From positions 36,800-100,799 of the forward strand of contig JBBSET010000003.1 of assembly GCA_038239485.1 (NCBI GenBank): a stretch of DNA of 64,000 nucleotides. Reading direction: 5' to 3'. Under the pieces are notes generated by a model. The model was given only the letters and a program-made list of their open reading frames with translations. It was not told the DNA's origin and searched no databases. Of this stretch, positions 1 through 8,279 are shown piece by piece. How positions within the stretch are numbered: position 1 is the stretch's first letter; each line of letters opens with the position of its first letter. Source of the stretch: DASQEH01 sp038239485. Its GTDB lineage: Bacteria > Actinomycetota > Actinomycetes > Propionibacteriales > Nocardioidaceae. Position numbers and translations under genes: made by a program.

Positions 1-10
1 CGGGCCCGAC

Positions 11-1735
11 GTGCGCCGGTACATCGTCGAACTGGCGAGGCGGCACCCACGACAGCTCGCAGCCGCGCTGAGCCTGCACGTCCTGGCCGCGATCGCCGGG
101 CTGGCCGCGCCGCGGCTGATCGGCGACCTCGTGCAGGGTGTCTCTACCGGGACGACGGACTCCACGGTCGACAGGACCATCATCGTCATCGCGGTGTTCC
201 TCCTCGCGCAGACGGTGCTCACCCGCTATGCCCGGTACCTGTCCGGCGCCTTCGGCGAGCGGGTCCTCGCGGAGCTGCGCGAGGACTTCGTGGCGCAGGC
301 GCTGCGTCTTCCGATCGGCGTTGTGGAGAGAGCCGGCACCGGCGACCTGCTGACACGGAGCTCGCGCGACGTCGAGGCGCTCGGGTGGTCGCTGCGCTTC
401 GCCGTGCCAGAGACCATCATCGCGCTGGTGACGGGGGTGTTCACGATCGGCGCCTGCCTGCTGGTCGGGACCTGGGTGCTGGCGCCGCTCGTTCTCGGTG
501 TGCCGGTGCTCTACGTCGCCACCCGGTGGTACCTCAAGCGTGCGAAGGCCGGCTACCTTCGCGAGGCGGCGTCGTACTCCGCGATCAACTCGACACTGGC
601 CGAGACCGCGGAGGGCGCGCGCACGGTCGAGGCGCTCGGCCTCGAGCGCCGCCAGCTGGACCGGATGGACGCCAACATCGCCGAGTCCTACGCGGCCGAG
701 CGCTACACCCTCTACCTGCGGTCGGTCTGGTTCCCCGCCGTCGAGATCGGATACCTGGTGCCGACCGTGTCGACGCTGCTGGTCGGCGGCTGGCTGCACA
801 CTCGCGGGCAGGCCTCACTGGGCGACGTGACGGCGGCGACGCTCTATGTACAGGCCCTGATCGACCCCGTCGACCGGCTGATCTCGTGGCTGGACGAGCT
901 GCAGGTCGGAAGCGCCTCCCTCGCGCGTCTGCTCGGCGTGGCGAGGGTTCCCGACGACCGCGAGGTCACCGGGCGGGAGCCGTCGGGTGAGCGTATCGAC
1001 GCCGCGGCCGTCCGGTTCTCCTACGTCGCCGACCGTGACGTGCTGCACGGGGTCGACCTGCACGTCGACCCCGGTGAGCGGGTCGCCATGGTCGGGCCCT
1101 CCGGGGCCGGCAAGTCGACCATGGGCCGACTGCTCGCGGGCATCCACCCGCCGCGCGAGGGCACGGTCACGGTCGGCGGGGTCGGTATGACCGAGCTGCC
1201 GCTGGACGAGCTGCGCGGCCATGTCGCCTTGGTGACCCAGGAGCACCACGTCTTCGTCGGCACCGTCCGCGACAACCTTGCCCTGGCCGTGGCCGACCTG
1301 GCCTCCGACGCCCGGATGCTCACGGCACTGTCCGGGGTCGACGCGCTGACCTGGGTCGAGGCGCTGCCCGACGGCCTGGATACGCGGGTCGGCTCCGCCG
1401 GGCTGGCGCTGTCGCCGGCTCAGGCGCAACAGCTCGCGTTGGCTCGGCTGGTGCTGGCGGACCCCCACACGCTGGTGCTGGACGAGGCCACATCGCTGAT
1501 CGACCCGCGGTCCGCGCGCCACCTCGAACGTTCGTTGGCAGCGGTACTCGAGGGACGCACCGTCATCGCCATCGCGCACCGGCTGTTCACGGCCCACGAC
1601 GCCGACCGGGTCGCTGTCGTCGAGGACGGCCGGATCAGCGAGATCGGCTCACACGACGAGCTGATCGCGGCCGGCGGCTCGTATGCCGCCTTGTGGCAGT
1701 CATGGCACGGCGAGACCGAGGACGTCCCCGCCTGA
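11..1735 (+). CDS. ABC exporter half-transporter (membrane domain fused to ATPase), one half of a likely heterodimer
   Basis: The protein of about 574 residues has an N-terminal six-helix ABC membrane domain (about residues 1-300) followed by a nucleotide-binding domain. The Walker A motif GPSGAGKST lies near residue 361, the Q-loop in VTQEHHVF, Walker B with its catalytic Glu in VLDEATS near residue 490, and the H-loop in AIAHRL near residue 520. The signature motif is degenerate: LSPAQ instead of LSGGQ. In ABC exporters such asymmetry usually means a heterodimer, so the partner may lie just upstream, outside the window. The start is GTG at 11, only 10 bases from the window edge, so a longer N-terminus cannot be excluded. 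Substrate unknown. Confidence 0.9.
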   Translation: MRRYIVELARRHPRQLAAALSLHVLAAIAGLAAPRLIGDLVQGVSTGTTDSTVDRTIIVIAVFLLAQTVLTRYARYLSGAFGERVLAELREDFVAQALRLPIGVVERAGTGDLLTRSSRDVEALGWSLRFAVPETIIALVTGVFTIGACLLVGTWVLAPLVLGVPVLYVATRWYLKRAKAGYLREAASYSAINSTLAETAEGARTVEALGLERRQLDRMDANIAESYAAERYTLYLRSVWFPAVEIGYLVPTVSTLLVGGWLHTRGQASLGDVTAATLYVQALIDPVDRLISWLDELQVGSASLARLLGVARVPDDREVTGREPSGERIDAAAVRFSYVADRDVLHGVDLHVDPGERVAMVGPSGAGKSTMGRLLAGIHPPREGTVTVGGVGMTELPLDELRGHVALVTQEHHVFVGTVRDNLALAVADLASDARMLTALSGVDALTWVEALPDGLDTRVGSAGLALSPAQAQQLALARLVLADPHTLVLDEATSLIDPRSARHLERSLAAVLEGRTVIAIAHRLFTAHDADRVAVVEDGRISEIGSHDELIAAGGSYAALWQSWHGETEDVPA

Positions 1736-1742
1736 TCCTCGT

Positions 1743-1855
1743 GTCTCGAGGGGCCAGGTTCTGTGCTCGAGGGGCCCGCTTCTTGGCTCGTCAAGCGAAG
1801 ACGGGGACCCTTCGGCCCAAGGAACGTGACACTACGGCCCAAGAACGTGACCCCT
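1743..1855. repeat. Intergenic repeat cluster between convergent genes
   Basis: Four related units of about 20-22 bases fill the gap between the convergent ABC exporter and PAP2 genes. Two near-copies run on the plus strand (1743-1762 and 1763-1783, core CTCGAGGGGCC followed by a TTCT end). Two run in the opposite orientation (1813-1834 and 1835-1855, core CGGCCCAAGAACGTGAC). The opposed pairs could fold into stems and act as a bidirectional terminator, or be a dispersed repeat family of this genome. Confidence 0.5.
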
Positions 1856-1870
1856 CGGGATGGGGCGGAG

Positions 1871-2713
1871 TCAGGCGACGCGCGCGTCGACCAGGCGAGC
1901 GAAGATCCCGATCGCCAACGCCCCGGCGATCGCGAGGCCGGTCATGGTGATCGCGAGAACCGCGAGATCGGTGACCGACTTGCCGGGTCGGACACCCAGC
2001 GCCACGAAGAACCCGGCAGCGACCACCAGGCCCACGAAGAGCGCGACCGGATGCGAGCGTGGCGCCCGAGGCTCCGGGTCGACCCCCGTGATCGATATCA
2101 GCGCCAGGACCAGCGCGCCCCACGCCAACGTGACCCCCAGCCCGGCCACCACATCGCTCGGATGGTGCCACCGCGCCACGACCGTACCGGTGCCCACGAC
2201 TCCGACCGCCAGGGAGCCGACGAGCTGCACCAGCCAGCGCCACGAGTTGGGGACCACGAGGAGGGCGGCGAAGACCAGGGACGTCGTGACGGTCGTGTGG
2301 CCGCTCGGGAAGCTGTTCAAGGTTCCGTAGCCGTGATCAGGACGCGTGAGCACGTCGTGCTTGAGTGCCTCGGTGGTCAGGGTGGCACCGGCGACGAGGA
2401 CAGTCGCCGCGGCGGCGAGCCGCCATCGGTTCTGGACGAACGCGATCAGCAGGCAGATAGCCAGCGTCAGCACCACGAAGGCGAGCGTGACGCCCTGCAG
2501 AAGGTTGGTCAGGGTGTGCCTGATGCTCTCCTGGTAGACGTGGTTCCCGGCAATCAGGTCGAGCCGCTGCCCCTCGCCAAGACGTACGAGGAGGACGTAG
2601 ACGGCCAGCACGAACACGACTGCCCCCGCCACCACGCCCAATGCCCGAGCGGCGCCGGCCGCGCTCCTACGCGGCGTTCCTGATGGGGTTGGCCGAGTTG
2701 ATGGGTGGGACAC
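1871..2713 (-). CDS. PAP2-family membrane phosphatase
   Basis: This is an integral membrane protein with the three PAP2 signature blocks: KHDVLTRPDHG (K-x6-RP), SFPSGHTT (PSGH) and ARWHHPSDVVAG (R-x5-H-x3-D). The family hydrolyses phosphate from phosphatidic acid or polyprenyl diphosphates with the active site facing out of the cell. There are about six membrane segments, as usual. A long loop (about residues 50-75 of the chosen frame) precedes the second segment. The start is uncertain: GTG at 2713 is chosen; TTG at 2755 would add 14 residues, and neither has a clear ribosome binding site. It converges with the ABC exporter gene. Its substrate cannot be read from sequence. Confidence 0.82.
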   Translation of the reverse strand: MSHPSTRPTPSGTPRRSAAGAARALGVVAGAVVFVLAVYVLLVRLGEGQRLDLIAGNHVYQESIRHTLTNLLQGVTLAFVVLTLAICLLIAFVQNRWRLAAAATVLVAGATLTTEALKHDVLTRPDHGYGTLNSFPSGHTTVTTSLVFAALLVVPNSWRWLVQLVGSLAVGVVGTGTVVARWHHPSDVVAGLGVTLAWGALVLALISITGVDPEPRAPRSHPVALFVGLVVAAGFFVALGVRPGKSVTDLAVLAITMTGLAIAGALAIGIFARLVDARVA

Positions 2714-2818
2714 AGTGGACAAATGCTGGGCCTTTCTACTTAGCCGGGGATCCAAGTCTGCCGGTTCAGGCTGAGAGGACGCTGTACCCCCGTCGCGCGG
2801 TGCCCGGACAGGCCCGAC

Positions 2819-3847
2819 CTAACCGGTCGGCTGGGTGGCACCGCTGTCGGGCGAGACCTCCATCGGTGCCGTGTCCACCGCGACGAACGCGTCCGCAGGG
2901 ATGGTCTTGAGCTCGTCGAGCAGGCCGCTCGGCCACGCGGCGACGGCGTCACCCTGGAAGTACCACGGTGAGCCGTTGTCGGCGAGGACGAGACCGTACT
3001 TCTTCATCGCCGTGAGGACGACGACCGTGTCCGGCCGATACCCCGCCAGTGAGAACCCGGCCTTGAGCCGGAACCGTGCACCCATCGGCGGGTATGCCTG
3101 GTTCGCGACCGAGCCGGCGTCGTGGCGGGCCGGCCAGATGTGGCGCTGGTCGGTCACGTCGGTGGTGAAGCGGATGGCATGGTTGACGACCCCTGTCACC
3201 TCGACCTCGTGGTATCGCAACAGGCCCGGCAGGATCGGCATGCCGGCAGCGTCGGCGGAGGTCCAACCGTCGGGGCGCAGCCGGTTGCTCCTCAGGTCCC
3301 AGGTCGCGCCGGATCCCGCCGACCAGGCGCCGTTGGTCACGCTGGTGGCCCACGTCTCGTACAGCTGGCAGGCGGACTTGTCGACGACGACCGCGTGCCG
3401 GTCGCCGCCGGAACCGCGGCCACCTTCGATCTTGGTGTCGGCGCCGAACGGATAGGGCACCTGGTCGCTCTGGTTCGCGTACCGGAAGGCGACCGGGACC
3501 GTCGGGTGCGAGCGACCGACGATGGTGACGGGTATGCCGTAGGGGACAGGCTGCGCCCCGTAGCTGGGGCCGAAGTCTGGGTGCAGGTTGCTGCCAGGTG
3601 ACATGTGCGACAGCCACTGGCCGCTGCGCGCGTCGACTGCGAGCTGCGACACGTCGGCGTTCCAGTAGTTGTTGTGCGGGAAGACCGGGCAGCCTGACAC
3701 CGACGACGCGCCAGGGAGCTCGGCGCGGTCGGCCGACGCCGCCGACTCCGGCGCGCCCGCCCCCACGGCGGCCATGGCCAACAGGCTGCCTCCGGCGGCC
3801 AGACCCGTCACGAGCCTGCGCCTCGTCCGCTGCCTAGGTGTGGTCAT
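2819..3847 (-). CDS. Secreted protein with Tat-like signal, unknown function
   Basis: The N-terminus starts MTTPRQRTRRRLV and continues into a hydrophobic stretch with an Ala-rich end (SAASA), a twin-arginine-like signal peptide. The mature part of roughly 300 residues contains a few cysteines (SGCPVFPHNNYWN near its start), many aromatic residues and no motif I recognise as catalytic. The chosen ATG at 3847 overlaps the end of the upstream histidine kinase by 14 bases, so the two genes are almost certainly co-transcribed and translationally coupled. A longer frame reaches 3901 but would lie wholly inside the kinase and would put a hydrophilic stretch before the signal. It may be an extracellular partner or target of the kinase; that is inference from position. 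Confidence 0.75.
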   Translation of the reverse strand: MTTPRQRTRRRLVTGLAAGGSLLAMAAVGAGAPESAASADRAELPGASSVSGCPVFPHNNYWNADVSQLAVDARSGQWLSHMSPGSNLHPDFGPSYGAQPVPYGIPVTIVGRSHPTVPVAFRYANQSDQVPYPFGADTKIEGGRGSGGDRHAVVVDKSACQLYETWATSVTNGAWSAGSGATWDLRSNRLRPDGWTSADAAGMPILPGLLRYHEVEVTGVVNHAIRFTTDVTDQRHIWPARHDAGSVANQAYPPMGARFRLKAGFSLAGYRPDTVVVLTAMKKYGLVLADNGSPWYFQGDAVAAWPSGLLDELKTIPADAFVAVDTAPMEVSPDSGATQPTG

Positions 3848-5192
3848 CGGTGATCCCGTCGATCTGTGGTTGGCGCTCCTCCTCCTCATCTTCCGCCCCA
3901 CTCGGCAGCAGCATGGTGAATCGGGTACTTTGGTGCGTCCAGGCGTGCAGCAACCGGCCCCCCTCGCCCTCCGCCAGCGCCTTGGCGAGCCCGAGACCGA
4001 GCGAACGACGTCCCGACGGCGACTCGTCGTGGCTGGTCGGCCGGCCCGTGGTCGATGCCTGGACGAGGTTGTGCCCCTGTGTGCTGCCCTCGTCGCTCAC
4101 GTCGATGGCGAGTGCCCCACTGGCGTCGCGGGCGAGGATCCGCACCGTTCCGCGCCCATGGGTCAGGGCGTTGGCGACCAGGACGTCGAGCACCTGACGC
4201 GCGGCGGCGGTCGACGCCTGGGACTCGGGCGGGTCCTCGTCCGCCACGACGATGTCTCGCCCCGCCGCGGCCAGCGCGGGCTGCCAGCGAAGGCGTACGT
4301 CCGTCAAGAGGGCGTCCAGGTCGAGCGGACCACGCCGCCCCGCGCTCGGGCCCCGGGTCAGCATCAGCACGTCGTCGACCGTGCCCGCCAGCCTGTCGAC
4401 CGTCGCGAGCGCGTCGGACACCGTCGCTCGCGGATCGGCGTTCTCGTCCTCGAGAGCAGACTCGAGCGAGAGCCGCAGGGCGGTGAGCGGCGTCTGCAGC
4501 TGGTGCGACGCGTAGGCGGTGAAGTTCTGCTCGCGGGCCATCAGGTCACCGAGCCTCGCCGCCGTCCGATTCAGCGCGTCACCGGCCCGGTTGATCTCCC
4601 CGACGTCACTCGGCGGAACCGTGACCGCGAAGTTGCCTGACCCGAGCTCCTCGGCACCGTGCTCCAGCTTGAGCAGCGGCTCGGTCAGCCGCCGAGCCTG
4701 CCGTCGCGCCAGGGCGGCGGCGATCAGCGCTGCCACCACGGCGAGAAGCAGCATGCCCGCCCAGGCCCCCCAGACGCTCGCCGTGAGCAGGTCCCGCGAG
4801 TTGTAGGCCCTGACGACGGCCACGACCCGACCGGACGAGAACACCGGGGCGGCAGCGACCTGCTCGTCGCCGACCTGGCCTTGGGCCTGGTTGCCGCTCT
4901 CGGCCGACACGACGAGCTCGTCGGCCGTGTCCGGGCCGCGTCCCGCGATCCGGTGACCGCCGAGGTCGTACAATGCACCGTGCTGGCCCGACGTCAGGGT
5001 GGGGGCGAGTTCCGGCCACTGCCGCTGGGGTGTCTTGGAGACCACGACGGCCGTGCGAAGGGCCTCCTGGACCAGGTCGTCGCGCTGGCCTGAGACGAGG
5101 AGCCGCTGCACGGCAACCGCCAGCGGAAGGGCGAAGATCAGCTCGGCGATGACGACCGCGACCACGGCAACGCCCAGGATCCGTCGTCTCAC
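3834..5192 (-). CDS. Membrane sensor histidine kinase (HAMP-HisKA-HATPase)
   Basis: The 452-residue kinase has a first membrane helix at about residues 7-29, an extracytoplasmic sensor region of about 110 residues, a second helix near 142-163, a HAMP linker, then the H-box ASHQLQTPLTALRL with phospho-acceptor His230. The N-box (VANALTHGRG) and G-box (SLGLGLAKAL) of the ATPase domain follow. The C-terminus is acidic (EDEEEE). No response regulator is adjacent on its strand; the nearest OmpR-type regulator is the last gene of the divergent operon starting at 5316, the likely partner. It shares a 14-base overlap with the secreted protein gene downstream. Confidence 0.93.
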   Translation of the reverse strand: MRRRILGVAVVAVVIAELIFALPLAVAVQRLLVSGQRDDLVQEALRTAVVVSKTPQRQWPELAPTLTSGQHGALYDLGGHRIAGRGPDTADELVVSAESGNQAQGQVGDEQVAAAPVFSSGRVVAVVRAYNSRDLLTASVWGAWAGMLLLAVVAALIAAALARRQARRLTEPLLKLEHGAEELGSGNFAVTVPPSDVGEINRAGDALNRTAARLGDLMAREQNFTAYASHQLQTPLTALRLSLESALEDENADPRATVSDALATVDRLAGTVDDVLMLTRGPSAGRRGPLDLDALLTDVRLRWQPALAAAGRDIVVADEDPPESQASTAAARQVLDVLVANALTHGRGTVRILARDASGALAIDVSDEGSTQGHNLVQASTTGRPTSHDESPSGRRSLGLGLAKALAEGEGGRLLHAWTHQSTRFTMLLPSGAEDEEEERQPQIDGITDDHT

Positions 5193-5315
5193 GCGCGCTC
5201 CTGGCTAGACTGGGCAGATTTAGCCGTCCGTTCACCTTTCGTGGCACGGATCCATGTCTGGTCGAGCCTAGCCTCGTCAGTGGAAGAGCATCGAAAAGGA
5301 AGAGGAGGCTGACAG

Positions 5316-6323
5316 GTGGCCGGGCTGACCGCGATGAAGGGTTGGCTGCTGCGCGCCGCCCTGGGGCTGGCCATGCTGAGCACTGTCGCCTGGGTGGTGA
5401 TGCACGGGATTGCCGGTGTCGCCTTCAGCGGTGTCGCCCAGGTCGTCGGTGCTGTCGACCTCCCCCATCTGCTCCTGCTGGGCGTCATCTGGGCCGGCGG
5501 TCTCGCCATGTACTCGATCGTCTTGTCGTCAGCGATGCCCGGCCTCGGTGCCAGGAGGACCCTGACCGTCAACATCACCGGCAGTGCGGTCGCGAACACT
5601 GTCCCGCTGGGCGGGGCGCTCGCCACCGCCCTCAACTGGCGGATGCTCAACGGCTGGGGGCACAGCAATGCGGCCTTCGTGGCGTACTCCACCGTGACCA
5701 ATGCCCTGGCCGTGCTGATGAAGCTGGCCCTGCCCGTCGTGGCGGTGGCCTGCCTGATCGCCGCCTCGGAACACGTACCGACGGCCCTGTGGCTGGCCGC
5801 GAGCGGGTGCGCCCTCGCTCTCATCGGCGCGGCGGCAGCAGCTCTCTGGCTGACCCTGCGTACGAAGTCCGCCGAGGAGCCGCAGATGCGCTGGCGGCGC
5901 CGGGCGGCCGCGTTCTTCGCCGGCTCCGGGGAGCAGATCATCCAGATCGTCAGGCGCCGCTGGGCCTGGCTGATCGCAGGCAGCCTCGCCTATACGGCCG
6001 CCCAAGTCGTCCTGCTCGGGGTCTCACTGCACGCTGTGGGGCTGGTGCTGCCCACCACCGCCTTGATCGCTGCGGCAGCCATCGAGCGTCTCGGCACGGT
6101 CATCCCGCTGACGCCGGGCGGTGCAGGGGTCGCCGAGGCGGGCACGATCGCCTGGTTGATCGCCTTGGGGCTCGACCCCACCCAGGCCGTCGCCGGGGTG
6201 GTCCTCTACCGGACGTTCGTCGTCGTCATGGAGATCCCGATCGGCGGCCTCGTCCTGGCCGGCTGGGCCTGGTGCAACCGTGGAGCCAGGGCGCAGAGGA
6301 TCGAGCAGACGGTATGCGCATAG
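5316..6323 (+). CDS. Flippase-like integral membrane protein (LPG-synthase transmembrane domain family)
   Basis: The 335-residue protein is almost entirely hydrophobic, with about eight membrane segments, and carries the C-terminal motif of the lysylphosphatidylglycerol synthase transmembrane / UPF0104 family (IPLTPGGAGVAEAG, then LYRTFVVVMEIPIGG). It lacks the soluble aminoacyl-transfer domain, so it is not an MprF enzyme; this membrane domain is generally linked to lipid or glycolipid translocation. The GTG start at 5316 is well supported by AGAGGAGG at 5301-5308, seven bases upstream. Its end overlaps the glycosyltransferase start by 10 bases. It is first of a four-gene operon that diverges from the histidine kinase across a 123-base gap. 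Confidence 0.88.
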   Translation: MAGLTAMKGWLLRAALGLAMLSTVAWVVMHGIAGVAFSGVAQVVGAVDLPHLLLLGVIWAGGLAMYSIVLSSAMPGLGARRTLTVNITGSAVANTVPLGGALATALNWRMLNGWGHSNAAFVAYSTVTNALAVLMKLALPVVAVACLIAASEHVPTALWLAASGCALALIGAAAAALWLTLRTKSAEEPQMRWRRRAAAFFAGSGEQIIQIVRRRWAWLIAGSLAYTAAQVVLLGVSLHAVGLVLPTTALIAAAAIERLGTVIPLTPGGAGVAEAGTIAWLIALGLDPTQAVAGVVLYRTFVVVMEIPIGGLVLAGWAWCNRGARAQRIEQTVCA

Positions 6324-7444
6324 CCCACGTCACCGACGTCTACCTGCCGGCCCTCGGCGGGATCGAGATGTTCGTCAACGACCTCGCCCACCGCCAAGCC
6401 GCCCGCGGGGACCAGGTGAGCGTCATGACCTTCACGGCGCGGTCCCGCCACCGGGTCGACATCGAGAGCGACGGAGACGTCACCGTCATCAGGCTGCCCA
6501 GCCTCACAGCCGGCGTGGGCCTGGACCTCAGCGGCTACGACGCGATCCATGCACACGTCTCGGCCGTATCGCCCCTGGCGAGCACGCTCGCCTCACACGC
6601 CAGCCGCACAGGCGTACCGACCCTTGTGACCGTCCACTCGATGTGGCGCGGGCTCGGCCCGCTTCCCGCCGCGGCGGCCGCGACCTTCGGGCTGCGCACC
6701 GCGCCGGTGGCCTGGGCGGCAGTGAGCGCGATCGCGGCCGAGCTGGTCCGGCGGTGGATACCCGGTGGCAACACCGTGGACATCTTGCCCAACGCCGTCG
6801 AGGTCAGCGCGCGGGCCGCCACCCCGCTGCGGGCGGCCGGCGAGCCGGTGCGGATCGTGAGCACGATGCGGCTGTACCGGCTCAAGCGCCCGGTGCCACT
6901 GCTGCGGATGATGTCCCGAGTCCGGGACTCCGCGAGTCAGCCGGTCCACCTGACCCTGGTCGGGGAGGGGAAGCGCCGTCCCAGCGTCGAGCGAGCCATC
7001 AAGAGGCACGGGCTGGGCTCGGCCGTCCACCTTACCGGCCGAGTCGACAGAGCGACGGTGATGGACACCCTGGCGGCCTCCGACATCTACGTCGCGCCCG
7101 CGCCGCTCGAGTCGTTCGGGCTCGCCGCCCTGGAGGCACGAGGCGTCGGGCTGCCCGTGGTCGCGATGGCGGCCGGCGGCGTCGGTGACTTCGTCACGCA
7201 CGGCGTGGGCGGCCTGCTGGCGCGATCCGACCCCGACATGGTCAGACTGCTGCGTCAGCTGGTCGACGACCCCGCGCAGCGGCTTCGGATGGCCGAGCAC
7301 AACCGGCTCACCCCGTCGAACCTGACCTGGCCGGCAATGCTCGTCCGAGCCGACGCCGGATACCACCGTGCCTCGCAGCTGGCGGCATCGCCGAGCCTGC
7401 GCCGTCGGCTCGGCGCCGGCGACCCAGAGCGAAGCTCGCCGTGA
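6314..7444 (+). CDS. GT4-family glycosyltransferase
   Basis: This is a 376-residue retaining glycosyltransferase of GT-B fold. The N-terminal MRIAHVTDVYLPALGGIE has the typical GT4 acceptor-domain start with the GG loop. The C-terminal nucleotide-sugar domain shows RIVSTMRLYRLKRP, LVGEG and the E-x7-E region in APAPLESFGLAALEARG. The family adds hexoses to lipids, inositol phosphate or glycans; sugar and acceptor are not determined here. The ATG at 6314 overlaps the end of the flippase-like gene by 10 bases, and the stop overlaps the next start (GTGA, 4 bases). The same frame is open far upstream inside the previous gene, but that part is not protein-like. Confidence 0.92.
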   Translation: MRIAHVTDVYLPALGGIEMFVNDLAHRQAARGDQVSVMTFTARSRHRVDIESDGDVTVIRLPSLTAGVGLDLSGYDAIHAHVSAVSPLASTLASHASRTGVPTLVTVHSMWRGLGPLPAAAAATFGLRTAPVAWAAVSAIAAELVRRWIPGGNTVDILPNAVEVSARAATPLRAAGEPVRIVSTMRLYRLKRPVPLLRMMSRVRDSASQPVHLTLVGEGKRRPSVERAIKRHGLGSAVHLTGRVDRATVMDTLAASDIYVAPAPLESFGLAALEARGVGLPVVAMAAGGVGDFVTHGVGGLLARSDPDMVRLLRQLVDDPAQRLRMAEHNRLTPSNLTWPAMLVRADAGYHRASQLAASPSLRRRLGAGDPERSSP

Positions 7445-8274
7445 CCGAGGACCGCTTCGTCCTGGTGTCGTTCCACGCGCACCCCGACGACGAGTCGTTC
7501 CTGACCGGCGGGACCCTGGCCAAGGCCGCGGCCGAGGGGCATCGCGTCGTCCTGGTCACTGCCACCGACGGCGGTCGCGGGTTGGCTTCGGTGGCAGACG
7601 GCACCGGCTCCGCGCTCGCCGGGCGACGGGCGACCGAGCTCGAGGACGCGGCTGCTGCGCTGGGCTGCGCTCGGGTCGTCAGGCTCGGATACCTCGACTC
7701 CGGCCTCGACGCAGGGCAGGCGGGGTCTGACACGTTCTCCCGAGCCGACGCCGACGAGGTGGCGGTGACGCTCGCCGCGATCCTGGTCGAGGAGCGGGCG
7801 GACGTGCTGACGGTCTACGACCCGCGTGGCGGGTACGGGCACCCGGACCACGTCCAGGTTCACCACGCCGGCACGAAGGCGGCCGCGCTCGCCGGTACCC
7901 CTGTCGTCCTCGAGGCGACCCTGGACGGCGATCTCGCGAGCCGCGCACTACGGCTCATGGCGCTGGTGAGGAGCCCGTTCGGCGGCGCGGCCCCGCTCGG
8001 GCGACGCGAGATCTTCACCCCGCGCCGCCTGATCACCCACCGCGTCGATGTCACCAAGCACCTCTCGGCCAAGCGCCGCGCGATGGCCGCTCACGTGTCC
8101 CAGCAGCACGCCGACGGCCAGGTGCGGATGCTCACCAGATTCCTCCGGCTTCCCGACCGGCTGTTCGCGCTGGTCTGCGGACGGGAGTGGTTCGTCGAGC
8201 AGGGCCGCGACGCCACCGCCGTGCAGGGCGACGTGTTCGCGTCGTTGCGCGGCCGCGACCGCACCTTGCGCTGA
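7441..8274 (+). CDS. PIG-L/LmbE-family zinc deacetylase
   Basis: The 277-residue protein opens with FHAHPDDESFLTGGTLAKA, holding the zinc-binding H-P-D-D motif of the PIG-L family, then the strand VVLVTATDGGRG. The third zinc ligand and catalytic region is in YGHPDHVQVHHAG. Members remove the N-acetyl group from GlcNAc linked to inositol, lipids or antibiotics. Directly after a GT4 gene it suggests a two-step glycosylation plus de-N-acetylation, as in PIG-A/PIG-L or MshA/MshB chemistry; the actual acceptor is unknown. The start is GTG at 7441, overlapping the glycosyltransferase stop. The next gene follows after 5 bases. Confidence 0.92.
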   Translation: MTEDRFVLVSFHAHPDDESFLTGGTLAKAAAEGHRVVLVTATDGGRGLASVADGTGSALAGRRATELEDAAAALGCARVVRLGYLDSGLDAGQAGSDTFSRADADEVAVTLAAILVEERADVLTVYDPRGGYGHPDHVQVHHAGTKAAALAGTPVVLEATLDGDLASRALRLMALVRSPFGGAAPLGRREIFTPRRLITHRVDVTKHLSAKRRAMAAHVSQQHADGQVRMLTRFLRLPDRLFALVCGREWFVEQGRDATAVQGDVFASLRGRDRTLR

Positions 8275-8279
8275 AGGAG

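Noticed and set aside
5342..6313. Long open frame joined upstream to the GT4 glycosyltransferase
   Set aside because: It is a GC-driven open frame inside the flippase-like gene; the sequence is Arg/Pro/Ala-rich with no domain, and GT4 homology begins exactly at ATG 6314.
6314..8274. Mycothiol genes mshA-mshB
   Set aside because: The order GT4 plus deacetylase fits, but the flippase-like gene and a dedicated regulator do not, and no mshC or mshD is adjacent; left as unassigned.
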